Of a stretch of DNA of 64,000 nucleotides, positions 45,773 to 57,186 are shown in pieces. A program made the translations under genes and the position numbers. The DNA comes from Sphagnum compactum (lineage: Eukaryota; Bryophyta; Sphagnopsida; Sphagnales): positions 11,652,875 through 11,716,874 of the forward strand of contig OZ234495.1 of the NCBI GenBank assembly GCA_965153455.1, given 5' to 3'. The notes under the pieces are model-generated. The model had not been told where the DNA came from, made no database searches, and worked only from the letters and a program-made list of their open reading frames with translations. Each line of letters opens with the position of its first letter. The first letter of the stretch is position 1.

Positions 45773-46959
45773 TAATTTTTTGTTCATTAAACATTTTGAT
45801 GTGAATTAGGGCTGAAGTTGAACACATATTTTGCTTCCTAAAAAATCCAAGAATTTTTAATTTTCAAAAATCCAAAGAACGCATATATAATACCAACTCA
45901 GTCCCTGGAACTCCAAAGGAAGCCTAGAAAGAACATAAAGTGATTGCATTGTCATTACATTTCCAATAAATTTCTAGTTATGTTTTTAAGATCTCCACTG
46001 TCTATTTGCATTTTTTGTACATCAATTTCCACTTACATTTGGTATACCTTTAATAAGATATTACAATCCTAATACTAGACTAAATGAATGTATCCTCCAA
46101 CTTAATATTATTAATTCACGTACTTAATTGCCTTACTCAGTATTACCATCTTAATTGGTTTTCTTCCAATCAACGACAAATAGATCATTGATTACTAGGA
46201 AGCTACCACTCACAATTCTATGCATGAAAAAAACATGTTGTTGCATTCAATTTAGACACAATTTCTAAGCAAATAGAACAACCATGGCAAATTCCTCAAG
46301 ATGATAATTGATTTGACCCTTTACATAGATTGTTAAAAATCAAGAAATGGGGCATTCTACAAAAAGACAAAGTGGGCAAATGCAAAAACCAAAGAACAAA
46401 TTGCATATATTGCCAAAAAAAACCCCAAGGTGAAACCCGCATTTACTAGAAAAGGAAATAAAAGACTAAGCAAAAATAATGACCGATGGCGTCCAATCTC
46501 AAAGAGATGAACTCCTAATACTTGGCACATTCTGAAACATCTTGCAATAATTAAACTCAACAAGGAAATATCTGTTATGACTGTTGAGATAAATAATCAC
46601 TAATCAAATAATAGAACTTCAATAACTGACCAACATAAATGTTCACAACCCACATAGTAAGAGGGACAATAGAAAATGATAAATACAAAATGGACAAGAA
46701 CCTCGTCAAAGATTGTATGCAATGAAAAATAGGCACCTTGGATGCAGATTACATCTCATTGCAAGGCTAGGTTTGGAACTGTGAGAATGTTTGTTAAAAC
46801 TCCTCAAGATTTGGATTTGTATCTAGTAATGGATCAGAAATAGATGAAAATGATAGATGCAGACTATAATGTTCGAGTAGGATATTGGGCATCGAGAAAT
46901 AACGTAGGAATACGAAGATTATGTCACAGTGATACGGATGTTTGATTTAGATTTTGTGA

Positions 46960-47400
46960 ACAACTTGCAACAAGCTTTTGGAAACAATCTGTGGCCAGTT
47001 GAACCAACAAACTGCAACTACAAGACCCATTTATTACACCAAGCAAAATATCTATTAAAGACGAACAAAGCAGACTAATATTCATTGGTAGAAGCATCAT
47101 GCAAGAAATGGCCAGAAAATGAAAGTGATCTAAATGACGACAAGTATGAGTTGCCTATTTAAAAATATGATGGAAACCATGATGTACTAGTAGAATAGAA
47201 ATAAGGAATAGCAGAGGAAGGGGAGGAGCCAAAAACACCATTGTAATCAGCATCTAAAGAAGGAGAAGACTTAGAAAGTGAGGATGAAGAATCTTTTTGG
47301 TCATGTAACCAAATCACTATGGATTCATGGCATCAAGAGGAGGGGGGGTCAGCATCATATGTTTGAGACCACAAGAACACACACAAATGAGGATTGTAAA
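46960..47400 (+). pseudogene. Gag-like remnant A (plus strand)
   Basis: The frame gives NLWPVEPTNCNYKTHLLHQ, then SLVEASCKKWPENESDL, NDDKYELPI and, after stops, KEGEDLESEDEESFWSCNQ. The order G-x2-WP, TNxN, KKWPxN, DxYExPI also occurs on the minus strand at 57670-57480. A further acidic trace lies at about 47560-47720 (ETLETEKEGGVDIDDVNVEH). Stops interrupt every 15-40 codons. It is interpreted as a degenerate retroelement gag or a captured host fragment; the family is unknown. Confidence 0.35.
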
Positions 47401-47772
47401 TAAGATTGTAAATATCCCATTTTTCATAAGAATTTGAAAATGTATGAATAAAAGCACATGACATTGTTGATAAGCCAAAGTTAGAGTCGATTAAACTTGT
47501 TTCGCAATATTAACTATTAGTTAGAGGAAACAATCAGCTCAGGAGAATGAGGAACATACTTGTACAAATGCTTGTACCGAAGAGTATTACATTCATTCAG
47601 AGACACTAGAAACAGAAAAGGAAGGTGGTGTGGATATTGACGATGTGAATGTGGAACATGGGAAAAATGGTTCCGAACTAACTAAAACAGTCGTAGAGAG
47701 GATCAATGTGAAAACAAAAAGCTAAATATAAGAACATTGGAGAAAAGATGCAACAACAAATAATCATGATTT

Positions 47773-49890
47773 CCATCAATTGTCGAATTGTCTAGAAATG
47801 AAAGCAACTTGGAAGATTGTAATTTGTTCCCTAAGGATTACGATGAATATAATGCAACAAAAATATTGATTTAAGAAATCAATGCACTAAAGGATGGAAA
47901 TTTCAATGAAACAACAACAAGTTATGAGATTTATAAATTGTTCTAGTATTTTTTTCTTGAAACTTTAAATGTGTGGAATTGTTCTTTAAATAACATAGTC
48001 GAAGGCAAATATGAATGAAATTTCCTTGCGGCAAATAAGTGGGGTCCAGTGGAGATTCCAATCCATAAACTTGTCTAAAGTCCAGTCCAAAGTCCCATCT
48101 AAAGTCCAGTCCATAGACTGGCGAAACATTTGTTATTTTGAACAAGGAAGGTGACCAATCTAACACGATAAATATGATTCTACAAAAAATAGCCCTATGT
48201 TGGATTGAAAACGATAATGGTTGATTTTATACTGGTGGAAAATGTGGAGTGTTGTGTGAATATGTGTTGCACATATTTCGTGAAGATACATAAAATGACA
48301 TACACGATCGAAAGAGAAAATCTATGAACTATTTTTTAGTATCAACTAAAATGCTTACAAGTATCGGTTGTTGACTAAAAGGCTAAGATTTACTAGGATT
48401 TTGCATTATAGACAATTTAATAAAATGCAATGTTCATAACACTAGGAATAACGTGTAGTTTTAGTTTATATTGGAAATATTGAACATTGGAGCCTTGGAA
48501 TGAAGTTGATGGATATAGTTGGGTAACACATAGCTCTTATGTCATAGTTGAATAATCGCAATGACCACAAAAAAAACTATATTTCATTCAGTGGACAATG
48601 GGATGCAATCATAGAACAATTTTATGCTCTCACTATGCATAAATGAAGCTTGAGTGTGAATGATCACTCGCAAGGAAATGATGACATTAACAAAAGGCTA
48701 GCGGTATGCAAGTAAATGCAACTACATAGAATTGAATAACCCATAGGAAGGGTCTCAAGAAACGTAAAAAATCAATTAGAAGAAAACAAAATATTCAACA
48801 AGTTGTATTCTAAATGAAATCTTATCACTAAGCTAATTAAAAAACTAGATCAACCTGTCTTAGAGAAGAGGAAACATGGCAATTGCACTTGGTTTCAATT
48901 CTAGGGCCTCGATGAAAACATTGGATTCACAATGTGATTGCAACAATGAGAAGGCACCCACCATTGCATCATGCAAGATGAATGGTGCGTGAACCAATAA
49001 TTATTTTCTATTGGGTTCCAATTCTTTTGATAATCATAGTGGTTGGTTCAATTGTGTCTTTAGGCAAGTTTTTAGGTGGAGGCTAGTGGGTGCGAACCTT
49101 AGGTTGGTAATAGGAATGGCCTCATAAATTATGAAAATAAATTTAATTTTTAAAAGAATGTATAGACATATACAATTGAACTTAATTGATATGACTTAAG
49201 TCGTAAAATAGTGTTAAAACTTATCACACTCTATTAGACATATGAATTATAAAAATGATTTGAAAGTAGTAAAATAAATATTTTTAATGCTTGCAAAAAA
49301 ACTAGGATGTCACCTGAATTTCAATATAATTGACTTCGACTATTTGGTGGAGGGGGTTTGGGAGCGGAACAATTAATCAAGTAATTGGACTGTTATAATT
49401 CTTACCTCGAAAAAATTAATACTGGAAAAAAATCAAATGCCGAAGTGGGGGAAATTTACTTTTATTTTTTATAACTAAACAAACATGAAATGTAACAATA
49501 AAATTAAAAAAACATTTACTTTTCAATGATGATACAATAAATTTTTCCTAAATAAACAAATGGCCTAAGTATGTCATTTACCAAAACCTAACAAATGCAT
49601 TCCATATATTTGGATATAATTGAAAAATTATACTTAATTAATGATTTAATATGTTGATGCAAAAATGTGACAAGCACCAAAATTGATGAATAAATATCCA
49701 TTTAGAGGGATGCGAATATTTCATTTAGAATGAACCCATAAATATCCTCACATTTATTACTTAAATACAAGGTTGTTTGAGTTTAATTATAAGTTCAAGT
49801 TCAATTATGTTTATGTTTGATGACATGTGGCATGCAATTATCAAAGATAGGGACTTGATATTAAATAACGTTATTTTGTAAAAACAAAAT
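47773..49890. other. AT-rich DNA, no gene seen
   Basis: No supported coding frame. A short two-copy repeat (CTAAAGTCCAGTCCAAAGTC and CTAAAGTCCAGTCCATAGAC) lies at about 48075-48120 and accounts for the YGLDF-like repeats of a short minus-strand frame there. Confidence 0.5.
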
Positions 49891-49894
49891 TGAA

Positions 49895-50700
49895 AAAACT
49901 GATCAATTTTTGCCGTCCTTTTTATGGTCAACACTAGTTATAGGCCAGGGGTAATAATAAAATATATAATATATAAAATTCTAACAACGAAATAAAGAAA
50001 AAATTAAATTTATTTGTCAAAAAAATTGTGTGTAAATAAAAGATGAACAACATACTCCGTCCCTTATGGTTGACATCAACCATAGGGGGGAAGGGAAAAA
50101 AATAAAACTGAATTTTCTTACTTATAAAATATACTAATTATTTATGGTGAAATTATTTATAATTAACAATTAATACTTCTTGATGCAGAAAATAATTATT
50201 CTCGTAGTTTTTCAACATTTGAAGGAAGAAAATTGAAGGAACGAAGTTCTAAAAATCTTCTAAAACAATGGAATAAAGGAAAATATATATATATTTGAAA
50301 AAATGTGGGTAAAAATAATGATCAACATACTTCGTTCCGCACGGTTAGCACCAACCATAGGGGGAAGGAAAAAAAGAAAATCTAAAATTATTTACTTACA
50401 AAAACATATCAATTATTGATGGTGAAAATATTTATAATTAATAATTCATGATGCTGAAATTAATAATTTTGTTATTATTTCACATTCGAAGGAATGAAAT
50501 GGAAGGAACGAAGTTCTAAAAATCTTTTAAAGCAATGAAATAAAGGGGAAAAAATGATTTGGAAAAAAATGTGGGTAAAAATAATGATCAACATACTTAG
50601 TCCCCTATGGTCAACATCGATCAAAGGGGAGGGGAAAATGTAAAACTAAAATTATTTACTTACAAAAATATACTAATTATTGAAGGTTAAATTTTAAATG
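49895..50700 (+). repeat. About 270-bp tandem repeat with a conserved palindrome
   Basis: Three good units begin with ATGATCAACATACTTCGTCC-like sequence at about 50043, 50319 and 50585, with periods of about 275 and 266 bp. A diverged partial unit starts near 49898. Just after this start each unit carries an inverted repeat (CCTTATGGTTG, spacer, CAACCATAGGG in the first). They then share ATTTACTTACAAAAATAT, GGAACGAAGTTCTAAAAATC and AATAAAGG blocks. The unit ends are AT-rich. Confidence 0.8.
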
Positions 50701-51158
50701 ATGTAATAAATTTGGCATATTTTTAAAATTTGAAGGAAAAAAATGGGCAAAATGTGGTTCAAATTTTGATTAATTGAATTGTCAAAATGATTAAATACAT
50801 AGATCTATCATTGAAGTATCATTAATTTCATTCTTGCAAACTTTATAGATGGTTTTGAAAAAATGAAAACAAAGAAGAATTGGAATTCATTTACATCAAA
50901 TCAATTTGTTTATTAAGAAGATGATGGACACAAAACATTGGAATAATTATATTGAATGACATTAGATGCTAAACATAGTTCAAAAGAAAACACCAAATAA
51001 CACAAAATAGAACCCAACAACAAATTCAAAAAACAACATAAATTGCAAATGAAATGCTACTCCAAACATTATGTTGCCTCGTAATCAATAAATTTTGAAA
51101 CACCATGGTCATATGATCTCTCGCTCCTAGAGGATTTGGGAGAGGCTAATGAGGCCAT

Positions 51159-51830
51159 GTGTTGAACTATGTCCCATGGTTGAGAGATGCAAAAGTATCC
51201 CATGATAAGGGAATCAATATTGTTACTATACAGGGAATAAGTATAGTAAGAACCATACATGTTATTAAGAAACTTGTTGCTCAAATCAAAAGACCAAAAG
51301 TTTTAATATGTTATGATTTCCATTCTGGAATGTCAGATGAAAAGGAGGATGTGATGTTTGATATGGAGTTGAACATGTTCTCAATAGGAACCATAGAAAT
51401 ACCTATTCCTATTGAACTGGTTTCTAAATCAGTCCATATACTAGATCCTAGTATAGTAATCAGTTCCAAAACATGTTGAACCGATATGTGTTTTAACTGT
51501 TAACCTAGCTATACCCCATGATACTATTAAACAACACCTACCTAAAACGGTTTTCCATCCAAAAGTTGGAGAGATGATCATTGATGAAACACTTACTTGA
51601 GAGTGAATACAATATCTAACCATAGCACGTTGGACAATTATTGAGGAGGAACAACTAACCAAAATCAATTTGGGTACTAAAGAGAATGTGTAACATGTGA
51701 AAGTGAATTTTACACTTGAACTAGTTGTCATAGACTAGATGATTGAGCTTCTAAAGGAGTTCAAAGATGTATTTGCCTGGACATACAAAGATTTGAAAGG
51801 TATTCCACCAGATGTTGCTTAACGTTGGAT
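51159..51830 (+). pseudogene. Ty3/gypsy relic: protease-to-RT linker region
   Basis: A clean 106-codon frame (51159-51479) is followed by frameshifted sequence. It contains YDFHSGMSDEKEDVMFDMEL and FSIGTIEIPIP, then FHPKVGEMIIDETLT, and LLKEFKDVFAWTYKDLKGIP near 51745-51800. The last phrase is the standard start of a plant Ty3/gypsy reverse transcriptase region. The 5' part (gag and most of protease) and any 5' LTR are missing upstream of about 51130. Confidence 0.8.
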
Positions 51831-52690
51831 TGAATTGGATACCATAGTACCACATGCTCATCAAGCCTTGAATCCTAACTATGCTACAATTGTTAAACAT
51901 ACATAGACAAGTTACTTGTTGGTTTTATCGAACCGATTCAAGAAACAACTTGGCTATCTCCAATAGTGGTTGTTCCCCAAGAAAATGGGAAGTTGAAAAT
52001 CTGTGTGGATTTTAGAAAGCTCAACTTGACAACAAAGAAGGATCCTTACCTGTTGCCTTTTTATACCGATGAAGTTATTAGTACAATTGTCAAACATGCA
52101 GTTTATATCTTTTTAGACAGATTTTCAAGATATCATCAAATTTTGATTACACCAAAAGACCAACACAAAACTGCCTTTGTTACTAATTGGGGTGCTTTTG
52201 TGTGGGTTGTGATGCCATTTGGCGTCAAACATGAACCGCCTACTTATTAGAGGGCAGTAACCAAATCATTTCTTGAATACATTGATGTGTTCATAAAAAT
52301 ATTTCTTGGTGATTTTATAGTTTCCAGTGACCTGTCAACACACCTTGAAATGTTTTTTCCAATTGTAGAGAATTTGGTATTAGCCTTAGCCCAAACAAAT
52401 GTGCATTCATGGTATTTTCATGAATTATCCTAGGTTTCATAGTATCCAAAAAGGGGAAAGTTATGGATCCCAAGAAAGTTGAAGCCTTTGTAAACATGCC
52501 AGTACCTACTACCGTCTAATAGATCCAAGTTTTCAATGGGATGGCACAATTTTACAAGTGTTTGATTAAAAACTTTGCCTCTACTATGTCACCAATTACC
52601 AAACTATTCAAGAAGTTTGAAGTTTTTGAATGCACCACAAAATGTTAGATTACTTAAAAGGAGATTAAAAACTGGTATGTACAAGCCCTT
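51831..52690 (+). pseudogene. Ty3/gypsy relic: reverse transcriptase
   Basis: Reading across frameshifts, it has PIVVVPQENGKLKICVDFRK (near 51961), TDEVISTIVKHAVYIFLDRF, KTAFVTNWGAFVWVVMPFGV and IDVFIKIFLGDFIVSSD (near 52280-52330). The FLDDF-type catalytic box reads FLGDF, so one catalytic Asp is lost. The fingers/palm order is otherwise canonical. Later parts (QVFNGMAQF-like near 52530) are shifted. In-frame stops include one right after HEPPTY at 52248. The RT is inactive. Confidence 0.9.
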
Positions 52691-53669
52691 ATATTGATTA
52701 GTCCAAACTGGGAACTTGAGTTTCATGTTCACACATATGCATTTCAGCTAGTAATAGGAACCATACTTGCCCAAAACCTAACTAGTAAATTTGATCAATC
52801 AGTTATGTATGCCTCCAGATTACTAAACTTAGTTGAGAGGAATTATATTACTACTGAGAGGGAAACTTTAATTATGGTCTATGCCTTACATAAAATCAGA
52901 CATTACTTACTTGGGAACTAGTTTGTAATTTATGTTGACCACATGACTTTTGTGTATTTAGTTAACAAGCCACAAGCTTTATGACATAATAGTTAGGTGG
53001 TTATTTTTTTTTTCACTACTACCAAAGTGAGGTGTAATTTACTAACTTAAATCACTATGGGACCTTAAAAGTGAAATAAGTTCATTGCATTTTACTGATT
53101 TCACATAGTGAAAGTTATTTCATTATAATATCACTATGTAGACATCATCTTTCATTTCTAGTTAACATAATTTACTATTACAATTTACTATAGCAAATAG
53201 GTTTATTTTTATGTTTTTTAAAATATTATATCTATGTTACTTTATGATAAACCCTATATTATTTTAAGCCACTTTAGTTATTCTAACTTATATTTTATGT
53301 TATTATAGGCTATTATAAATTATTGTTCCCTAAATTATTATATGTTATTTTACCTTAAAGTATCTTAACTAGTTTATTATAAGCTTTTAAATTATTTAAA
53401 ATTAAATTATTCAACTAATTTTAGGCTATACCTGAGGTTCTTTAATTTAAAATTAATATATGTTATTTCAAGTTATACTTTAAATTATTCAAGGTCATTC
53501 TACTTAATGTTATTATAAATCTTTTTATCCTAAGCATAATAATTTTCAAATAATCTAAAACAAAATATAATGACCTAAGGTAAAAATAATTTAGAATAGA
53601 AAAAATAATAACCTATGAAAAATAATTATAAATACCCTACAATATAATAACTATCAATAGCCTATGATA

Positions 53670-54380
53670 TTATAACATAGAATATCAAATAATAATTTAT
53701 AATACAATAATCACCAATACTTGTAATATAACATATAATAACCAATAATAACTTATAATACAATAACCATTAATAACCATTAATAAAAGAACCATCAATA
53801 ACCACCAATAAAATAACCACCAATGGTTTACAACGGAATAATCACTAATAACCATTAATAGAATAGCCACAACAATCATTAACAGAATAGTCACAACAGC
53901 CATTAATATAATAGCCACCAATAGCCATTAATAGAATAACCACTAATAGCCATAATAGATTAATCACGAATAGCCATTAATAGAATAACCACCAATAGCC
54001 ATTAACAGATTAATCACGAATAACCATTAATAGAATAACCACCAATAGCCATTAATACATTAATCACGAATAGTCATTAATAGAATAGCCACCAGTAGTC
54101 ATTAATATAATAGCCACCAGTAGCCATTAATATAATAGCCACCAGTAGCCATTAATATAATAGCCACCAGTAGCCATTAATATAATAGCCACCAGTAACC
54201 ATTCATATAATAGCCATTAATAGAATAACCATGAATAGCCACCAATAGAATAACTACTAATGGCCATTAATGGAATAACTACCAATAACTATTAATATAA
54301 TAACCACAAATAGAATAAATACCAATAGCCATTAATAACCACCAATAGCACTAATAAAAGAACAACCAATAGCCATATAT
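53670..54380 (+). repeat. 24-27-bp minisatellite inside the CACTA-like element
   Basis: The unit is approximately AATAGCCACCAATAGCCATT plus AATAGAAT. Near 54105-54200, a 25-bp version (TAGCCACCAGTAGCCATTAA plus TATAA) repeats about four times almost unchanged. Flanking units are more diverged. The repeats keep one minus frame open and give Ile/Leu/Val-rich peptides, which I regard as repeat translation. Confidence 0.85.
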
Positions 54381-54469
54381 TATAATTGCTTAGGATTGCC
54401 AAAAATAATCTAAGGTGAAATTATTTATAATAAACGAAAATAACTTAAGGTGAAATAATTTTCAATAGG

Positions 54470-54730
54470 CAAAAGTAACTTATAATAGCTACAAGTAATC
54501 TAAATTGAAATAATTTACAATAGCAGAAAATAACATAGAATAGACAAAAAAACTTACAATAGCTGAAAATAGCCTAAGGTGAAATAAGTTAAAATAACCA
54601 AAAGTAATTTATAATAATTGCAAGTAGTCTAAATTGAAATAATCTATAATAGCCAAAAATAACATAGAATAACAAAAAAACTTACAATAGCTGAAAATAG
54701 CCTAAGATGAAATAAGTTTAAATAACCAAA
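54470..54730 (+). repeat. Duplicated block of about 124 bp inside the CACTA-like element
   Basis: The segment running from AGTCTAAATTGAAATAATNT through ACATAGAATA and AAAAAAACTTACAATAGCTG to GAAAATAGCCTAAGNTGAAA occurs twice in tandem (about 54485-54605 and 54610-54725) with few differences. It is itself built of AATAGCC/AATAACC-type short repeats. Confidence 0.75.
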
Positions 54731-55179
54731 AATAATTTAAAATAACCAAAAGTAGCCTAGGGTGAAAAAACCAAAAATAACCAAAAGTAATTTAAAATAG
54801 CCATAAATAGTCGTAAATAATGTAGGGTGAAATAATTTAAATTAATGAAAAATAACCATATAATAATTGAAAGTAGTTTAACATAGGTAGTATTATTATA
54901 TTAACAAAAAGAAATCCATTTACTAAATTTTTTTTTCAAAATAATGGTCATTAAAATGTTATTGAATAATGATATTCAACTTTTTTTTTGTTCAAATGAT
55001 TTTAAACTTTCAAAAGGAAATAAATGTAATTATGTACATTATTGAATATTTTAAAAAAGTAAAATCGAAACATTTCATTTGAACAAAATCTCAATAAGAT
55101 ATGAATTTTCAAAGTTTATGTTTTTGTAATGTTTAAAATAAAGTATTTGATAAATAAAATGTAATGTAACATATTATCA

Positions 55180-55300
55180 CAACAAGTGAGGTGGTTTGAT
55201 GGTAAAGGTGTTTGCCCCCATTCCAAAGGTCAAGGGATCAAACCTCATAGGTGGTGTTGTGTGTGGTCAACAATGGTATGTTGATCGAATATTCTCCTAT
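55180..55300 (+). repeat. tRNA-derived SINE-like sequence
   Basis: GTGGTTTGATGGTAAAGG (55191-55208) resembles a Pol III A box. GGATCAAACCT (55235-55245) resembles a B box. The spacing and the GTTTGCCCCCATTCC between them fit a tRNA-like head, not a functional tRNA. A GGTGGTGTTGTGTGTGG tail part follows. It is nested inside the CACTA-like element, so it was either captured or inserted later. Confidence 0.55.
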
Positions 55301-55351
55301 CGAATTCTTAGGTTAGGTGCCTAGGTTGATTACGTGGCCTACCTACTTAAT

Positions 55352-55376
55352 TACGCTAGGTTTTTAACCTAGCGTA
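55352..55376 (+). other. Perfect 11-bp hairpin
   Basis: TACGCTAGGTT, a TTT loop, then AACCTAGCGTA form a perfect inverted repeat. It lies about 60 bp after the SINE-like head and within the CACTA-like element. A hairpin in a SINE body or a transposon subterminal region are both possible. Confidence 0.8.
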
Positions 55377-55989
55377 GGTAATGACACGTGTCAATAAATA
55401 ATAGGCTTTAAAAACATGAAATTATCAATAGTATTATATATTAAATAATTAAAATTTAATTAATTTCCATACTAGTTAGTTAATTAACTAGCAAGTGAAT
55501 GGTTTGGTAAATTTGTATTTCACTTTAGAATAACCTTGTTTCACTAAGTACTAGTGAAACAAGTCATTGTCCGTAGCAACTGGTCCCCGTTCACTAAAGG
55601 GTTAAACAATTTCACTAAGTAAAATTGTCCAAATTCACTAAAAAATCTAGTGAAACCCATAGTGAACTAGGACGCATTTCCTAGTAATGTTTGGAGTATG
55701 ATTTCAAAATTGTTTATACGCTTGGTAGATCCCATGTAATGGTAGATGCATTACGGGGATTACCCAACCACGTAGAATTAGTTGGTGTACTTGATCAGAC
55801 CACCGATGCTCACTTGTTCACATTACAACCATAGTGGTTATGAAGCGTGTATGATTACTTGTTAGAAGGGATAATGCCATAATGATTTATATTTCAACAA
55901 AATAATATTTGGCTAAGAAAATTAAGCCATTTGTATTACAAGATGGAATACTTTACAGATTTGGACAAGATAATAGGTTTCATAATGTC

Positions 55990-56600
55990 TTACAACCATA
56001 ACAATTATTAATTATATTACAAAAGTTGCATAGTGGAGTTGGAGGAGGACATTTTTCTTCGGACATGTTACTGTGAGGAAGATTCTTGATGTCGATTACA
56101 GGTGGCCAACCATGAATAGAGATGCTCACGAATTCTATCAAACCTAACTTATGCTAATGAACAAGTAACTTATTAGCACAAAATATGGCGAAGCTGATCA
56201 CTACTCTACCTAAAGAACCTTTCCAAAAATGGGGGTTTTAGAGGACTTATTAAATCGGCAAGTTGTTACTCTTGCAACCAATACATTTTAGTTGCCACCG
56301 ATTATGCCACCAAGTGGGTGGAGGCAAGAACTTTGTGCACTAATACAGATACTATTATTGCAAGTTCTTATATGACCACATTTTTATATGGTTTGGTTGT
56401 CCATTGACTATTATTATCGATCAAGGTACACATTTCATTAATGATGTTATTCATTACTTAATTAATCATTTTATCCTAAGACATACTAGTTCTATTGTCT
56501 ATTATCCACAAGGAAATGAATAAATTGGGTCTACTAACAAAGTTTTTGGTACATTGCTCACAAAACTGGTGAATGAGAATCGGATTAACACAATACTTGT
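55990..56600 (+). pseudogene. Ty3/gypsy relic: integrase
   Basis: Across frameshifts the frame reads GVGGGHFSSD (zinc-domain side), QNMAKLITTLPKEPFQKWGF, DYATKWVEAR and GCPLTIIIDQGTHFINDVIH. It then reads HFILRHTSSIVYYPQGNE and STNKVFGTLLTKLVNEN. The first two catalytic Asp positions and the Glu-region wording are recognisable. A stop immediately follows PQGNE, replacing the usual Gln-Ala-Glu region. The integrase breaks off near 56580. Confidence 0.88.
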
Positions 56601-56829
56601 TACCATCCAAAATAGGACAAAATCATGATCCAACACTTGTTAGAGTTATAACTAGTCAATTGTCAAAACTAGAGAAACTCTAAGAAAACTGATTAGTAGC
56701 ATAAGACTTGGTAGCTTCTAACCGGTGAAACCGATCGTTATGGTCTTAGAATCAATACATTGAAACAAAATACCAATTTGAAGATTTTTTTATCTGGTTT
56801 CAAGGGACTACAAAAGCACATAACCCTAA

Positions 56830-57000
56830 ATTTCAAAGATGATGGTTTGAAACATATGGGATCCAATATTGTTTACCAAACAATATAGTACTATTAGTGA
56901 CTTATTAACAAATTTGATCCTAATCCAATAATGGTTAACATCAACATGTTGAAACCTTATAGGTTTGTGGAGGTTCACACATTTTAACAACTTTCAATAA
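56830..57000 (+). pseudogene. Ty3/gypsy relic: pol C-terminus
   Basis: DPNPIMVNINMLKPYRFVEV (near 56918-56980) is the usual phrase near the end of the integrase C-terminal region in this plant gypsy family. About 250 bp between here and the integrase core are unalignable. No 3' LTR is evident after it. Confidence 0.65.
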
Positions 57001-57186
57001 TTCAATCTACATTTAATACTGAGAAAATCTAACTAAACTTTTAAAATTGTTTTATCCAATCAACACAGTTTCACATCCAAATGGAATTTTTCACAACTAT
57101 GCATTTGGGATTATAAATTGTTATAGGCATTATGCTGCTACTTTTTTTGAATATCAATGGTATTGTCTATCTCTGTGTCGGACATA

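Larger units (their letters stand above)
53014..55689 (+). mobile_element. Non-autonomous CACTA-like (EnSpm/CMC) DNA transposon
   Basis: The left end reads CACTACTACCAAAGTG; the inverted right end reads CATTACTAGGAAATGC, matching at 11 or 12 of the first 16 positions. A TTT target duplication flanks both ends (53011-53013 and 55690-55692), the 3-bp size expected for CACTA elements. Both subtermini carry repeated TTCACTA/TAGTGAA motifs, including CACTATGGG 40-60 bp in. No transposase is present. The 2.68-kb interior is filled by tandem repeats and a SINE-like sequence. It inserted into the RNase H region of the gypsy relic after or during its decay. Confidence 0.85.
52691..55850 (+). pseudogene. 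Ty3/gypsy relic: RNase H domain split by a CACTA-like insertion
   Basis: The left part (52694-52998) has WELEFHVHTYAFQLVIGTIL, MYASRLLNLVERNYITTERE and LHKIRHYLLGN. The normal HTDAS catalytic Asp is Tyr here. The right part resumes at 55690 with YDFKIVYTLGRSHVMVDAL and GLPNHVELVGVLDQTTDAHL. Removing 53014-55689 plus one TTT rejoins the frame through RWLxFFLEYDF, the expected wording. The interruption is therefore a clean insertion. Confidence 0.9.

Noticed and set aside
53697-53921. Ile/Val/Leu-rich minus-strand frame
   Set aside because: It is the translation of the AATAGCCAC-type minisatellite inside the CACTA-like element.
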